A DNA stretch of 28,703 nt from Gallionella sp. (GCA_029850565.1 JARCRR010000184.1:1-28703), one strand, 5' to 3'. Positions 7,441 through 16,313 are shown, numbered from the stretch's first letter. Translations and numbers: made by a program. The notes: generated by a model not told the origin, from the letters alone.

Positions 7441-8533
7441 GTTTTACTTTCGCTGTAATACGAATATCGGTCCCAACATGGCGCACCTCTTGCCATGTCA
7501 ACGCCACTCGTTGATCCAATTGCGTCAACTCGCCCAGATTCGCCAAGCCGCGCGCCGCATCGCCCAACAACTGCGGAGCAAGATACAGCACCAACTCATC
7601 CACCAATCCTGCTTTCAGCAACGCCCCATTCAAAGTCTTGCCCGCCTCCACCAACACCTCGTTGATGCCGCGCTGCGCCAAGTCGCGCAACACTGTGGTT
7701 AGATCGAGCTCATCTTCCGCACGCTGCACCACTGACAACTCGGCACCACGCCCACGCAACGCACTTTGCTTTTCCGCATCCGCAAAGGCGGTGTAGATCA
7801 ACACATTCCCGCCTTGAAGTATCTTGGCGTCAGGCGAGATGCGCAATTCACTATCCAACACCACACGCAAAGGCTGCCTCACGGCGGCGGCCACATCGAC
7901 ACCGCGCACATTGAGCTGCGGATCATCCGCCAGCACAGTACCGATACCCGTCATCAACGCACAAGAACGTGCGCGCCACTGCTGTACATCCTGCCGCGCC
8001 GCTTCGCCGGTGATCCATTTGCTTTGACCGTTTGCCAACGCGGTGCGCCCATCCAGACTCGCCGCGATCTTGCTGCGCACCCAAGGCGTGCCGCGTGTCA
8101 TGCGCGAGACGAAACCGATGTTGAGTTCACGCGCCGTCGCTTCCATCAGACCGCACGCGACTGCTATTCCCGCAGATTTCAACTTGGCGATGCCGCGTCC
8201 AGCCACCAATGGATTCGGGTCCTGCATCGCTATCACCACTCGCGTCACCCCTGCTGCGATGAGCGCATCGGCGCAGGGCGGTGTGCGTCCATAGTGACCG
8301 CAAGGTTCCAGCGTGACATAGGCGGTTGCACCGCGCGCCTTATCTCCTGCCGCTCGCAAGGCGAGCACTTCAGCATGCGGTTCGCCTGCACGCACATGCC
8401 AACCTTCACCGATATTTTTTTTATTCTTGACCAACACACAGCCGACACGCGGATTGGGGGAGGTCGTATAGAACCCGAGCTCCGCCAGTTGCAGTGCACG
8501 CGCCATCCACTGGCTATCGACGGCAATCAACAT
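7433..8533 (-). CDS. ribD: Bifunctional diaminohydroxyphosphoribosylaminopyrimidine deaminase / 5-amino-6-(5-phosphoribosylamino)uracil reductase
   Basis: RibD performs the second and third steps of riboflavin synthesis. The N-terminal deaminase (about 1-145) has the zinc site HAEVLAL and PCGHYGRTPPC with proton-shuttling glutamate. The C-terminal NADPH-dependent reductase has KIAASLDGRTAL, SKWITGEAAR and LVEAGKTLNGALL. The product has 366 residues, as expected. ATG 8533 is preferred: GGA lies about eight bases upstream, while a TTG at 8539 overlapping the nrdR stop is also possible and would add two residues. It directly follows nrdR and overlaps ribE. Confidence 0.97.
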   Translation of the reverse strand: MLIAVDSQWMARALQLAELGFYTTSPNPRVGCVLVKNKKNIGEGWHVRAGEPHAEVLALRAAGDKARGATAYVTLEPCGHYGRTPPCADALIAAGVTRVVIAMQDPNPLVAGRGIAKLKSAGIAVACGLMEATARELNIGFVSRMTRGTPWVRSKIAASLDGRTALANGQSKWITGEAARQDVQQWRARSCALMTGIGTVLADDPQLNVRGVDVAAAVRQPLRVVLDSELRISPDAKILQGGNVLIYTAFADAEKQSALRGRGAELSVVQRAEDELDLTTVLRDLAQRGINEVLVEAGKTLNGALLKAGLVDELVLYLAPQLLGDAARGLANLGELTQLDQRVALTWQEVRHVGTDIRITAKVKHV

Positions 8534-8535
8534 AT

Positions 8536-9012
8536 TCAATCCGTCTTGCGCCGACGCGCGGGTGTCTTGCGCACTGCGTCCACCGCATCGGTGAAGTCGT
8601 CCACGTCCTGGAAACTCTTGTACACCGAAGCGAAACGGATATAAGCCACTTTGTCGAGTTTCAACAACTCTTTCATCACCATCTCGCCGATCTGACGCGA
8701 ACCGATCTCGCGCTCACCGAAAGCGAACACCTTCTGCGTGATGTGATCGATGGCGACATCGACCAATTCGGTCGGCACCGGACGCTTGTGTAAGGCGCGG
8801 TTGAAACTGGTACGCAGCTTCTCTTCGTCGAACTCGCTGCGCATGCCGTTCTGCTTCACCACCTGCGGCATGCGTAACTCCACCATCTCATAGGTGGTGA
8901 ATCGTTTGTCGCAGGACAGGCAACGGCGGCGGCGACGCACACTGTCGCCTTCCTCGCTTTCACGAGTATCGACGACTTGGGTGTCGGAATGTTTACAGAA
9001 GGGGCATTTCAT
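8536..9012 (-). CDS. nrdR: Transcriptional repressor NrdR
   Basis: NrdR senses ATP/dATP and represses ribonucleotide reductase genes by binding NrdR boxes. The 158-residue protein has the zinc ribbon CPFCKHSDTQVVDTRE with CLSCDKRFTTYE (four cysteines) and an ATP-cone domain (VVKQNGMRSEFDEEKL, then RALHKRPVPTELVD). It sits between glyA and ribD, the standard proteobacterial position. I see no typical Shine-Dalgarno upstream of its ATG, so expression may depend on a leaderless message or coupling. Confidence 0.97.
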   Translation of the reverse strand: MKCPFCKHSDTQVVDTRESEEGDSVRRRRRCLSCDKRFTTYEMVELRMPQVVKQNGMRSEFDEEKLRTSFNRALHKRPVPTELVDVAIDHITQKVFAFGEREIGSRQIGEMVMKELLKLDKVAYIRFASVYKSFQDVDDFTDAVDAVRKTPARRRKTD

Positions 9013-9035
9013 GGGGAGGAGTGAAGGGAGAAAGG

Positions 9036-9074
9036 AGAAGAGATGGGATCACAGCGTCACCCATCCCCTCTTCT
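9036..9074 (-). terminator. Hairpin between glyA and nrdR
   Basis: AGAAGAGATGGG at 9036-9047 faces CCCATCCCCTCTTCT at 9060-9074, giving an interrupted stem of about 12 pairs with a two- to three-base bulge and a 12-base loop. It is placed after the glyA stop on the minus strand. No T-run follows, so it may attenuate, or only separate glyA from nrdR messages. Confidence 0.35.
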
Positions 9075-9080
9075 CATGAT

Positions 9081-10328
9081 TTAAGCGCCATACACCGGGA
9101 ACTGCGTAGTCAGCTTCTTCACTTCGCCCACCACGCGCGCGATCACCGCCTCGTCAGTCGGCGCATCCAGCACGTCGGCGATCAGGTGCGCCAGCTTCTC
9201 GGCTTCCAGCTCTTTGAAACCGCGCGTGGTCATCGCCGGAGAACCGATGCGGATGCCGGAGGTGACGAAAGGTTTTTCCGGATCGTTCGGGATGGCGTTC
9301 TTGTTCACGGTGATGTGGGCCTTGCCCAGTGCGGCTTCGGCATCCTTGCCGGTCAATTTCTTGGCACGCAGGTCGACCAGGAACACGTGACTGTCGGTGC
9401 GGCCGGACACGATACGCACACCGCGCTCGGTCAACACCTTGGCCATCACGCGCGCGTTGTCGATCACTTGCTTCTGGTAGTCCTTGAATTCCTTGCTCGC
9501 CGCTTCCTTGAAGGCCACCGCCTTGGCCGCGATCACGTGCATCAGCGGGCCGCCTTGCAGTTGCGGGAAGATGGCCGAGTTGAGCGCCTTCTCGTGTTCC
9601 GCCTTGGCCAGTATCAGACCGCCGCGCGGGCCGCGCAGGGTCTTGTGGGTGGTGGTGGTGACGAAGTCGGCGATGCCGACCGGATTGGGGTAATAACCCG
9701 CCGCGATCAGACCTGCGTAATGCGCCATGTCCACGAACAGATAGGCTCCCACGCTGTCGGCGATGGCACGGAAACGCTTCCAGTCGATGACCAGTGCGTA
9801 GGCCGATGCACCGGCCACGATCATCTTGGGCTTGTGCTGTGTGGCCAGGGCTTGCACCTGGTCGTAGTCGATCTCTTCTTTGTCGTTCAGGCCGTACTGG
9901 ATGGCGTTGTACAGTTTTCCGCTGATGTTCACCGATGCGCCGTGGGTCAGGTGACCGCCGTGCGCCAACGACATGCCGAGGATGGTGTCGCCGGGCTTGA
10001 GCACGGAAACGTACACGCCCTGGTTGGCCTGCGAACCGGAGTGCGGCTGCACGTTGGCATATTCGGCGCCGAACAGCGCCTTGGCGCGATCGATGGCCAA
10101 CTGCTCGGCCACATCGACGTATTCGCAACCGCCGTAGTAACGCTTGGCAGGATAACCTTCGGCATATTTGTTGGTGAGCTGGCTGCCTTGAGCTTCCATC
10201 ACCGCCGGGCTGGTGTAGTTCTCCGAGGCGATCAACTCGATGTGATCTTCCTGACGACGTGTTTCATTCTGGATCGCACTCCAGAGTTCGGGATCGGTAA
10301 CTGCGATGGTGTTTTTGCGCGAGAACAT
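9081..10328 (-). CDS. glyA: Serine hydroxymethyltransferase
   Basis: GlyA is the PLP enzyme that interconverts serine and glycine while charging tetrahydrofolate with a one-carbon unit. The 415-residue product has family length and motifs: ELIASENYTS near the N-terminus, YAEGYPAKRYYGGCEYVD, VQPHSGSQANQGVY, MAHYAGLIAAGYYPNP and the PLP-lysine site TTTTHKTLRGPRGG. The ATG at 10328 has GAAAGG five bases upstream. It is the first gene of the minus-strand series that continues with nrdR and the rib genes. Confidence 0.98.
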   Translation of the reverse strand: MFSRKNTIAVTDPELWSAIQNETRRQEDHIELIASENYTSPAVMEAQGSQLTNKYAEGYPAKRYYGGCEYVDVAEQLAIDRAKALFGAEYANVQPHSGSQANQGVYVSVLKPGDTILGMSLAHGGHLTHGASVNISGKLYNAIQYGLNDKEEIDYDQVQALATQHKPKMIVAGASAYALVIDWKRFRAIADSVGAYLFVDMAHYAGLIAAGYYPNPVGIADFVTTTTHKTLRGPRGGLILAKAEHEKALNSAIFPQLQGGPLMHVIAAKAVAFKEAASKEFKDYQKQVIDNARVMAKVLTERGVRIVSGRTDSHVFLVDLRAKKLTGKDAEAALGKAHITVNKNAIPNDPEKPFVTSGIRIGSPAMTTRGFKELEAEKLAHLIADVLDAPTDEAVIARVVGEVKKLTTQFPVYGA

Positions 10329-10419
10329 GACGGCCTTTCAAAAGTGAATGCGAAAACGAGAAGGCGTGCATTTTATCACGGTGACCAAGCAAAGCTATTC
10401 GCGCTCGTTACCCGCTGTT

Positions 10420-10707
10420 TCGCATTCCCGGTTTGACGCCTACCCAATTGCACTGCCACATTGCGGCGACATCACGCCGTATAGCGAAGCACTGCGCGAC
10501 TATCTCGCTCCGCTCCACCTTGGCGTGCAGGATCCGCAGGGCATCGCCCTCGCCGCCAAGGCAGTCATACGTCAGGCGCAGGGGTTGGCTTATATTGATA
10601 GCTTTTGGTTCGCCACCGCCAACTTCGTGCTGATGCTGCCACTGATCTTGTTGATCCATACACCCGCCAAAGCAGGTCCTGCTCCAGCGCAGGTCAATTC
10701 CGAGTAG
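10420..10707 (+). pseudogene. C-terminal remnant of a DHA2 (EmrB/QacA)-type MFS transporter
   Basis: The reading frame ending at 10707 matches the C-terminal tail of DHA2 drug-efflux permeases: DITPYSEALRDYLAPLHLGV corresponds to the periplasmic loop before the last helix, followed by AVIRQAQGLAYIDSFWFATA and the hydrophobic LMLPLILLI helix. A complete member has about 500 residues and 14 helices, but only the last ~80 are here. Upstream lies glyA on the opposite strand, with no room for the missing part. The family pattern seems to blur around 10420-10465, perhaps through a frameshift. Nothing supports translation. It is most likely the stump left by a deletion or rearrangement. Confidence 0.6.
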
Positions 10708-10829
10708 CGTAGACGGATAGTCTGGGGGGCGTGTGATGTGGGCAGGAATGCCCAACTTTACTTGGATGTAAGTGGCATGTAAGCTCCAAGCCTGCAAATA
10801 ACATTGCGACAAGCACCTTTATCCATGAA

Positions 10830-12194
10830 ATGAAAGTAACAGAATCTCTCCGCTATTTCCGCGATGACCTGACTTTTCGTATCGACGAAAACAATTTGTC
10901 GGTACGCGCCGAGCAGTTGCGCACGCGTATGCGGCTACTTCCTTCCACGGCCGTCAGCACGATGCTGGTTGAGGTTTTCTTTGTGTGGACGATGTGGAGC
11001 AGAACTTCTCAGCATGCGCTGCTCATTTGGCTGACCTGCCTTATTCTTCTGCATCTGGCCAGTCTGGTGGGTTTGTCAGCCTACCAAAACATCGGGAACA
11101 CTGTGGCCACATGCAAGGCTTTCAGTCGCCGCTTGGTCACATTTGCGGCGGCTGTCGGGTTGATGTGGGGTATCGGCATCCTGTTCTTGTACCCGGGCGA
11201 TCTGTTGTCACAGTTCTTTGTGATCTGTGTGATGCTCGGTCTCTCGGCAGGTGCCACGGTCTTGAATCCCACTCATCTGCCTTCCCTATTTGTTTTCGTG
11301 CTCGGAATGATGATCCCTCTTTCATTCAGAGTGATGGTGGAACCCAATGAATTGCACTGGGCGCTGAGCTTCATGATGCTGATGTTTGTCGGGGCGATGC
11401 TGCTATCGGGGCAATTTATCAACCGACTGCTGTTCCTGTCCTTGGTGCAGCGTTTTGAGAATCAGTCGCTGACCGACCGTCTCGCGCAATTGAACAACGA
11501 GTTGGAACACAAGGTTGAAGATCGAACCGCACAACTACAGCACAAGACTGACGAGGTGGGGCTGGTTCGCGACGTGACGATCGTTGCTATGGCCACCTTG
11601 GCGGAAGCGCGCGACAACGAAACGGGCAACCACCTCATGCGCACACAGACCTACATCCGTACCGTGGCGAACAAATTGCGTGAGCACCCCCGTTTCAAAC
11701 ACTTTCTCACCGAGGAGAATATCGGGGCCCTGTACAAACTGTCACCGTTGCACGACATCGGCAAGATCGGCATTCCAGACCACATCCTGCTGAAGAAGGG
11801 CAAGTTGACTGTGGAAGAATTCGAAATCATGAAGCGCCATGCCACCTTGGGCGGGGATGCGTTGGCCGCTGCCGAAAGCAACTTGCCAGTACCCAGCCGT
11901 TTCCTGCATATCGGACGCGAGATCGCCGCCGGGCACCATGAGAAATGGGATGGCAGCGGTTACCCGGCCGGTCTGAAAGGCGATGACATACCCATCTCCG
12001 CACGACTGATGGCCATCGTCGATGTTTACGATGCACTCATCAGCAAGCGCACCTACAAAGAACCGTATTCGCATGAAGCAGCGGTGGCCCATATCCGCAA
12101 TGGTCGAGGACGTCACTTCGATCCGGACGTAACGGATGCTTTTCTGGAGATTCAGGATGAGTTCGAACAGATCGCCAAGCGATTCCACGATTGA
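10830..12194 (+). CDS. Membrane-anchored HD-GYP domain protein (predicted cyclic-di-GMP phosphodiesterase)
   Basis: The 454-residue protein has a cytoplasmic start, about six hydrophobic segments (roughly 35-205), a short coiled coil (NNELEHKVEDRTAQLQHK) and a C-terminal HD-GYP domain. The catalytic signature is intact: GNHLMRTQTY, the HD pair H308-D309 in PLHDIGKIGIPD, KRHATLGGD, HHEKWDGSGYP with GYP at 377-379, and MAIVDVYDAL. Such domains hydrolyse cyclic-di-GMP (or related cyclic dinucleotides) using a di- or tri-iron centre. The membrane part is probably a sensor; its WGIGILFLYP and LGLSAGA segments resemble those of the sensor at 1-1215. No strong ribosome site is seen before the ATG. 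It faces the FecR gene convergently across 114 bases. Confidence 0.92.
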   Translation: MKVTESLRYFRDDLTFRIDENNLSVRAEQLRTRMRLLPSTAVSTMLVEVFFVWTMWSRTSQHALLIWLTCLILLHLASLVGLSAYQNIGNTVATCKAFSRRLVTFAAAVGLMWGIGILFLYPGDLLSQFFVICVMLGLSAGATVLNPTHLPSLFVFVLGMMIPLSFRVMVEPNELHWALSFMMLMFVGAMLLSGQFINRLLFLSLVQRFENQSLTDRLAQLNNELEHKVEDRTAQLQHKTDEVGLVRDVTIVAMATLAEARDNETGNHLMRTQTYIRTVANKLREHPRFKHFLTEENIGALYKLSPLHDIGKIGIPDHILLKKGKLTVEEFEIMKRHATLGGDALAAAESNLPVPSRFLHIGREIAAGHHEKWDGSGYPAGLKGDDIPISARLMAIVDVYDALISKRTYKEPYSHEAAVAHIRNGRGRHFDPDVTDAFLEIQDEFEQIAKRFHD

Positions 12195-12308
12195 AGTCGT
12201 TGGACGTCTACTCGAAACGTAATTGATTTCGAGCTGTAGTCAATTTGCGAACCGGGGCGCGACCGCACGTTTCGAAATGGGCGACATTCAGATGGCAGAC
12301 GATGCGGA

Positions 12309-13604
12309 CTAGGGAACAGTAAAAGCGAGCGGTGCACTCCATTCACCCCGCTCGCCTTCGGAATCGGTTGGACGAAGGCGCATGAAGTAGCGCCCCGACT
12401 CCGGACGCGGCAGGTCCAAATGCGATTCGCGCGTCACGAGGCTGACCAAGGGGAACGCGAAGTCGTTGCCCGATGCGATTTGAAACTCATATCGAGCTCC
12501 TGCTTCGCCGCCCCAGCGCACCAACAACTTATCGCTCTCAAATTCCGGCATGTTCGGCATCACTTTATACGGGCGCAACTTGACCACGAACGGTGTTTTA
12601 GCTTCCATGCCTTGCAGCCCGTGCTCGTCCACCCCGCGCAGACGCATCCAATAATTTCCATCAGCCAGTCCGCCGATCTTTATCAAATCCCCTGGCGCAC
12701 TGACCGCGGCGACTATCCGGGAAAATTCCGCATCCCGCGCCACTTCACCGCGATAGCCTTGGGCTCCCGAGAGTCCCGGCATGGTGAAACGCACGGTCTG
12801 ACGCTGGAACTCGACAGGCAGTGCAGGGTATTTGGGTGCGAGCAACAAAGGAATCAATTGCGGGGTCGATACTCCATCGGCGACCGTGCCATACCCACCT
12901 CCCACCGCCAACGATTCACCCTTCTTTTCCGCCTCCAATCCGACCAGACCATTTTCGACTTCCAGCTTGGTGTTGCTATCTTCCTGTCCGAAACGGAAGT
13001 GGGTGCCGCGTATACCGATGGTAGCGTTGCGTGCACGAATCAGCAGCGGTGCCTGACCTTCTGCGTACTTCTGTTTGACCGCATCTATACGACCAGATAC
13101 CAAGCGAAAAGTCGCGTTGAAATAGCTCCCCTGTTTCTTTTGCTCCAGTTTGGTGGCTTCGATATTGGTGTTTTCAGACATATTCATTGTCGACCCATCC
13201 GGCAAGACCATTCTCGCGAAAGCACCCTTCGATGTCTTCACGACCGCACCATTAGGGACGGCATCGCCGACCTTTGCCGCCTTCCCGTTCAATAGCACTT
13301 CCCCGGAAACAGATTCGATACGCGCTTCCGCAGGGTAATTCTTCAGCCAAGCGAATTGCATGTGCAACTCCTCACCCGGATGGATCAGATGCCCGTTGGG
13401 CAGCTTGTTGTACTTGGCGACATCAGCCCATCGGCTGGGACGATCCAATACCTCTTGCGCCAATCTGCTGAGCGTGTCTCCCTGCTTGACCCGATAGACG
13501 TAATCGTTCGCCTCCTCCTGCGCATGTGCCGTTTGACCCAACACGCACAGCACCCACAACATCGCGACAAAATATCGTCTCACGCTTTCCCCGATCCTTC
13601 TCAT
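12309..13604 (-). CDS. Secreted LysM and FecR domain protein
   Basis: The 431-residue protein begins with a signal peptide (MLWVLCVLGQTAHA). A LysM domain follows at about 37-83 (YRVKQGDTLSRLAQEV, then PNGHLIHPGEEL), which binds peptidoglycan. A FecR-like domain at about 90-235 has VVKTSKGAFARMVLPDGS and ATIGIRGTHFRF. The rest looks like two fibronectin-type III-like repeats (GNYWMRLRGVDEHG and GRYFMRLRPTDSEG occupy matching places). The FecR domain here lacks the anti-sigma helix of true FecR; such stand-alone periplasmic FecR proteins often occur with signalling genes. The ATG overlaps the stop of the upstream gene as ATGA with GGAGAGGG before it, so it is the second gene of a two-gene operon. 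Confidence 0.88.
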   Translation of the reverse strand: MRRIGESVRRYFVAMLWVLCVLGQTAHAQEEANDYVYRVKQGDTLSRLAQEVLDRPSRWADVAKYNKLPNGHLIHPGEELHMQFAWLKNYPAEARIESVSGEVLLNGKAAKVGDAVPNGAVVKTSKGAFARMVLPDGSTMNMSENTNIEATKLEQKKQGSYFNATFRLVSGRIDAVKQKYAEGQAPLLIRARNATIGIRGTHFRFGQEDSNTKLEVENGLVGLEAEKKGESLAVGGGYGTVADGVSTPQLIPLLLAPKYPALPVEFQRQTVRFTMPGLSGAQGYRGEVARDAEFSRIVAAVSAPGDLIKIGGLADGNYWMRLRGVDEHGLQGMEAKTPFVVKLRPYKVMPNMPEFESDKLLVRWGGEAGARYEFQIASGNDFAFPLVSLVTRESHLDLPRPESGRYFMRLRPTDSEGERGEWSAPLAFTVP

Positions 13605-14824
13605 ACCGCGCCCTCTCCAAGCAAGTTCTCAACCATCTCGATCGCTCTACGCAAGCGTTTGGCTTGAATTCGCACAAAGGCCTCGGCCACGCGCAAACGA
13701 ATCATCACCTCGGCACCGTCCAAGTAGGCCGGATTAAACTGCAACAGTGAACAATCCGTTCTGGCGACGACGCTGGCACTTCGATGCGAGTTGTCTTCGT
13801 CCAGGAAGGCGATCTCTCCAAAAGGTTCTCCCGCATGCAAGATATGAAGCGTCCTTTCACCGCGGAGCACGGCCAGTTTCCCCGATACGATCACGTAGAA
13901 CATGACATCTTGCTCACCCTCCACGACCACTGTCTCGCCAGCTTTACAGTCCCGCCATTCCGCCCAAACCAGGAATTGAGCCAAGTCCGAATTCCTGAAA
14001 TCCTTAAAGAAATGCAACCGGCGAAGCTCAGCGTAACGCGGATGGGCGCGCGCCATCTCCTCCGCTTCCATTTTGCTTCGTCTGCGCTGTTCTTCCTCGA
14101 TCTGTTTCGCCTCCAGCACGCGACGCTTCAATGTGGAATCCAAATTGGCTTCTTTTTCCTCCATGTTGGCTTGCAGGCGCTCAAAATCTTCGCGCATCTT
14201 CTCCAGATCGGCATCTGCCTTGGCTCGCTGGGTCTGACTCTCCTGGCTGTTCACCGTGTTCTTCTGGATAAAAGCCTGCATCGCCTCAACCTTGGCCTGC
14301 ATGCCTTTTTTGTAGGTCATTACTTGTTGCTTGAGTGTTTCATACTTGGCATTGGCCGACGATGCCTGCGCCTCGGCTTGGGAAAGTTTGGACAGCAATT
14401 CTGTGGCTCTCGCCTCCGACACAGCCAAGTCCTGTTCCAACTCTATGCGCCGCTCGATCTCGACCTCGGCCAGCACCAACACGTTCTTATTGAACTTCTG
14501 GCTGGTCATCAGAATGGCTTGCACTTCCTCCTTGGAGACACGACTGGGTGTCTTGATGTTCTTGGCAATCACGTTAGCTTTTTGCGCTTCCTCTCCGGCA
14601 TCGGCATTCACCTCGACGATGAATTTTGCAAACAGTAAGCGTCCAAATACCTCCTCCAAATGTGATCGCACACTGGGCGGGACTTTCTTACCGATCTCCT
14701 CAAGGCTTGATTTACCGTCGACTTGCAACAACAAGCGTTTCTCGTCCCCAGCGATACTGCTCTTGGGATTTTGCATCTCGGTAGTGCCCAGACTGGTCCT
14801 GGCAAAAACCGTTGCCTTATTCAT
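13601..14824 (-). CDS. Coiled-coil protein with C-terminal cyclic-nucleotide-binding domain
   Basis: The 407-residue product has three parts. Residues ~15-95 form a small globular region (RLLLQVDGKSSLEEIGKKV, then HLEEVFGRLLFAKFI) like the winged-helix-type N-terminus seen in some betaproteobacterial regulators. Residues ~125-270 are a long charged coiled coil rich in Glu, Lys, Ala and Gln. Residues ~275-390 are a CAP-type beta-roll: GETVVVEGEQDVMFYVIVSGKLAV and the phosphate-binding cassette FGEIAFLDEDNSHRSASV, which keeps the Glu and Arg-Ser pair used by CRP to bind cAMP. There is no CRP-type DNA-binding helix after it. It is cytoplasmic and coupled to the LysM-FecR gene downstream. A GGAGAG site precedes the ATG. 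Function unknown. Confidence 0.85.
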   Translation of the reverse strand: MNKATVFARTSLGTTEMQNPKSSIAGDEKRLLLQVDGKSSLEEIGKKVPPSVRSHLEEVFGRLLFAKFIVEVNADAGEEAQKANVIAKNIKTPSRVSKEEVQAILMTSQKFNKNVLVLAEVEIERRIELEQDLAVSEARATELLSKLSQAEAQASSANAKYETLKQQVMTYKKGMQAKVEAMQAFIQKNTVNSQESQTQRAKADADLEKMREDFERLQANMEEKEANLDSTLKRRVLEAKQIEEEQRRRSKMEAEEMARAHPRYAELRRLHFFKDFRNSDLAQFLVWAEWRDCKAGETVVVEGEQDVMFYVIVSGKLAVLRGERTLHILHAGEPFGEIAFLDEDNSHRSASVVARTDCSLLQFNPAYLDGAEVMIRLRVAEAFVRIQAKRLRRAIEMVENLLGEGAV

Positions 14825-14875
14825 TTATCTCTCCGTCCTTAAAACGCAATTTTTTTATTTATGCTATCTGTTTGA

Positions 14876-14904
14876 ATCATTCGGCATATATCCATGTATG
14901 TCAA
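14876..14904 (-). promoter_or_regulatory. Promoter candidate for the cyclic-nucleotide-binding/FecR operon
   Basis: The minus strand carries a perfect TTGACA (14904-14899), a 17-base spacer and AATGAT (14881-14876, four of six consensus positions). It overlaps the pmbA stop codon and lies about 50 bases before the ATG at 14824, so the pair can be transcribed apart from pmbA. Confidence 0.45.
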
Positions 14905-16247
14905 CCTCCCGCGACGGTCATGCCATCGACCAGCACCGACCCGCATTGCCGCGAACCCTGCACCAATACGTCATTGCCTACTGCGACGATATTGCGGTAC
15001 ATGTTTTTCAAATTGTCAGCAATGGTTAATTCTTCGACCGGATACTGTATCTCGCCATGCTCCACCCAGAAACCCGCCGCGCCGCGCGAATAATCGCCGG
15101 TGACCGGATTGACCCCGTGTCCGAGCAACTCGGTGACCACCAACCCGCGTTGCATCTTGCGTAACAATCCGGCGAAATCGAGTTCGCCCGGGCGCACGAT
15201 CAGATTGTGCGTGCCACCGGCATTACCCGTAGTCTGCATACCCAGTTTGCGCGCGCTGTAACTGCCCAGAAAATATCCTTTCAACTTACCCGCCTCCACG
15301 ATGGCACGACGTTGCGTACGCACACCTTCATCATCGAAGACGCTGCTCGCTAGGCCACGAGGGATATCCGGCACGTCGTCGATGCGCACGATGTCGGAAA
15401 AGATTTGCTTATCCATCTGATCCATCAAGAACGAAGACTTGCGGTACAGGCTGCCTCCGCTCACTGCATGCACAAAGTGGCCGAACAGGCTCGCCGCGAC
15501 GGGCGCTTCGAACAGAACGGGGCACTGTGTGGTCGATAGCTTGCGCGCCTTCAGACGACGCACGGTACGCTCGGCAGCGATGCGCCCGATCTCGTCGACG
15601 CGCAATATCTCGCTGGCATCGCGTGCCACGCTGTACCAGTAATCTCGCTGCATCCCATCCCCTTTGCCGCCAATGACGGAGCAACTGACACTATGGCGCG
15701 AAGCGGGATAGCCACCGACGAATCCCAAGCTGTTGGCATGGATGAAGTTCGACTCGTTCACATTGACCGTCGCCCCCTCCGAGTTGACGATGCGCTTGTC
15801 CGTGCGGAAGGCGGCCTCCTCGCACTCGCAGGCCAGCTCGATAGCCTGTTCGACGCTCAACTGCCACGGGTGATACAGATCGAGATCGGGGAAAGTCGTG
15901 GCCAACATGGCTTTATCCGGCAAGCCCGCACAGTCGTCTTCTGCGGTGAAGCGCGCGATATTCAGTGCGGCATCCACCGTATCGCGCACAGCTTGAGCCG
16001 AAAAATCCGAGGTGCTGGCATTGCCGCGTTTCTGTCCGAGATAGACCGTAACGCTCAAACCTTTGTCGCGGTTGTACTCGATGGTCTCGACCGCGCCCTG
16101 GCGTACGCTGATGGTCTTCCCAAGACCTTCCGAGACATCGCAAGCACTGGCAGATGCCCCCTGTTTCTTGGCGTAAGCGACGATGTCTGTCGCCAATTGA
16201 CTCAAGGTGGACGAGTTCGATTGCTGTGTTTTTGCGGAGGGATGCAT
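14901..16247 (-). CDS. pmbA: Metalloprotease-like protein PmbA (TldE)
   Basis: PmbA/TldE forms a heterodimeric protease with TldD that acts on unfolded peptides, for example in microcin B17 maturation and CcdA antitoxin decay. The 448-residue product has the family length and features: AYAKKQGASASA near the N-terminus, VYLGQKRGNASTSD, DLDLYHPW, GYPASRHSVSC and near the C-terminus TTGNAGGTHNLIV and ELLGHGVNPVTGDYSRGAAGFWVE. The catalytic zinc motif belongs to the TldD partner, not seen here. The start is ATG 16247; the open frame extends further upstream but runs into the divergent darP gene. It is divergent from darP across 66 bases, a classic proteobacterial pairing. Confidence 0.95.
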   Translation of the reverse strand: MHPSAKTQQSNSSTLSQLATDIVAYAKKQGASASACDVSEGLGKTISVRQGAVETIEYNRDKGLSVTVYLGQKRGNASTSDFSAQAVRDTVDAALNIARFTAEDDCAGLPDKAMLATTFPDLDLYHPWQLSVEQAIELACECEEAAFRTDKRIVNSEGATVNVNESNFIHANSLGFVGGYPASRHSVSCSVIGGKGDGMQRDYWYSVARDASEILRVDEIGRIAAERTVRRLKARKLSTTQCPVLFEAPVAASLFGHFVHAVSGGSLYRKSSFLMDQMDKQIFSDIVRIDDVPDIPRGLASSVFDDEGVRTQRRAIVEAGKLKGYFLGSYSARKLGMQTTGNAGGTHNLIVRPGELDFAGLLRKMQRGLVVTELLGHGVNPVTGDYSRGAAGFWVEHGEIQYPVEELTIADNLKNMYRNIVAVGNDVLVQGSRQCGSVLVDGMTVAGG

Positions 16248-16313
16248 AAATTTTGATCTGATGAATCCTGCAGGGGCGCTATCATAACAACATCCTTTGT
16301 TATTCAAGAATAG

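Noticed and set aside
9021..10436. Long plus-strand open frame of 471 codons opposite glyA
   Set aside because: It lies almost fully antisense to an unmistakable glyA, and its product has no recognisable domain and a His/Gly/Val-rich composition typical of an antisense shadow.
10740..10753. GGGCA-GGAA-TGCCC hairpin before the HD-GYP gene
   Set aside because: Five pairs and no clear T-run; expected by chance at this composition.
10408..10812. Minus-strand 134-codon frame upstream of glyA
   Set aside because: It is antisense to the transporter remnant, has no recognisable domain and no ribosome site.
12211..12233. CTCGAAA/TTTCGAG inverted repeat as terminator between the HD-GYP and FecR genes
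   Set aside because: Only seven A/T-containing pairs with a nine-base loop and no T-run; too weak to call.
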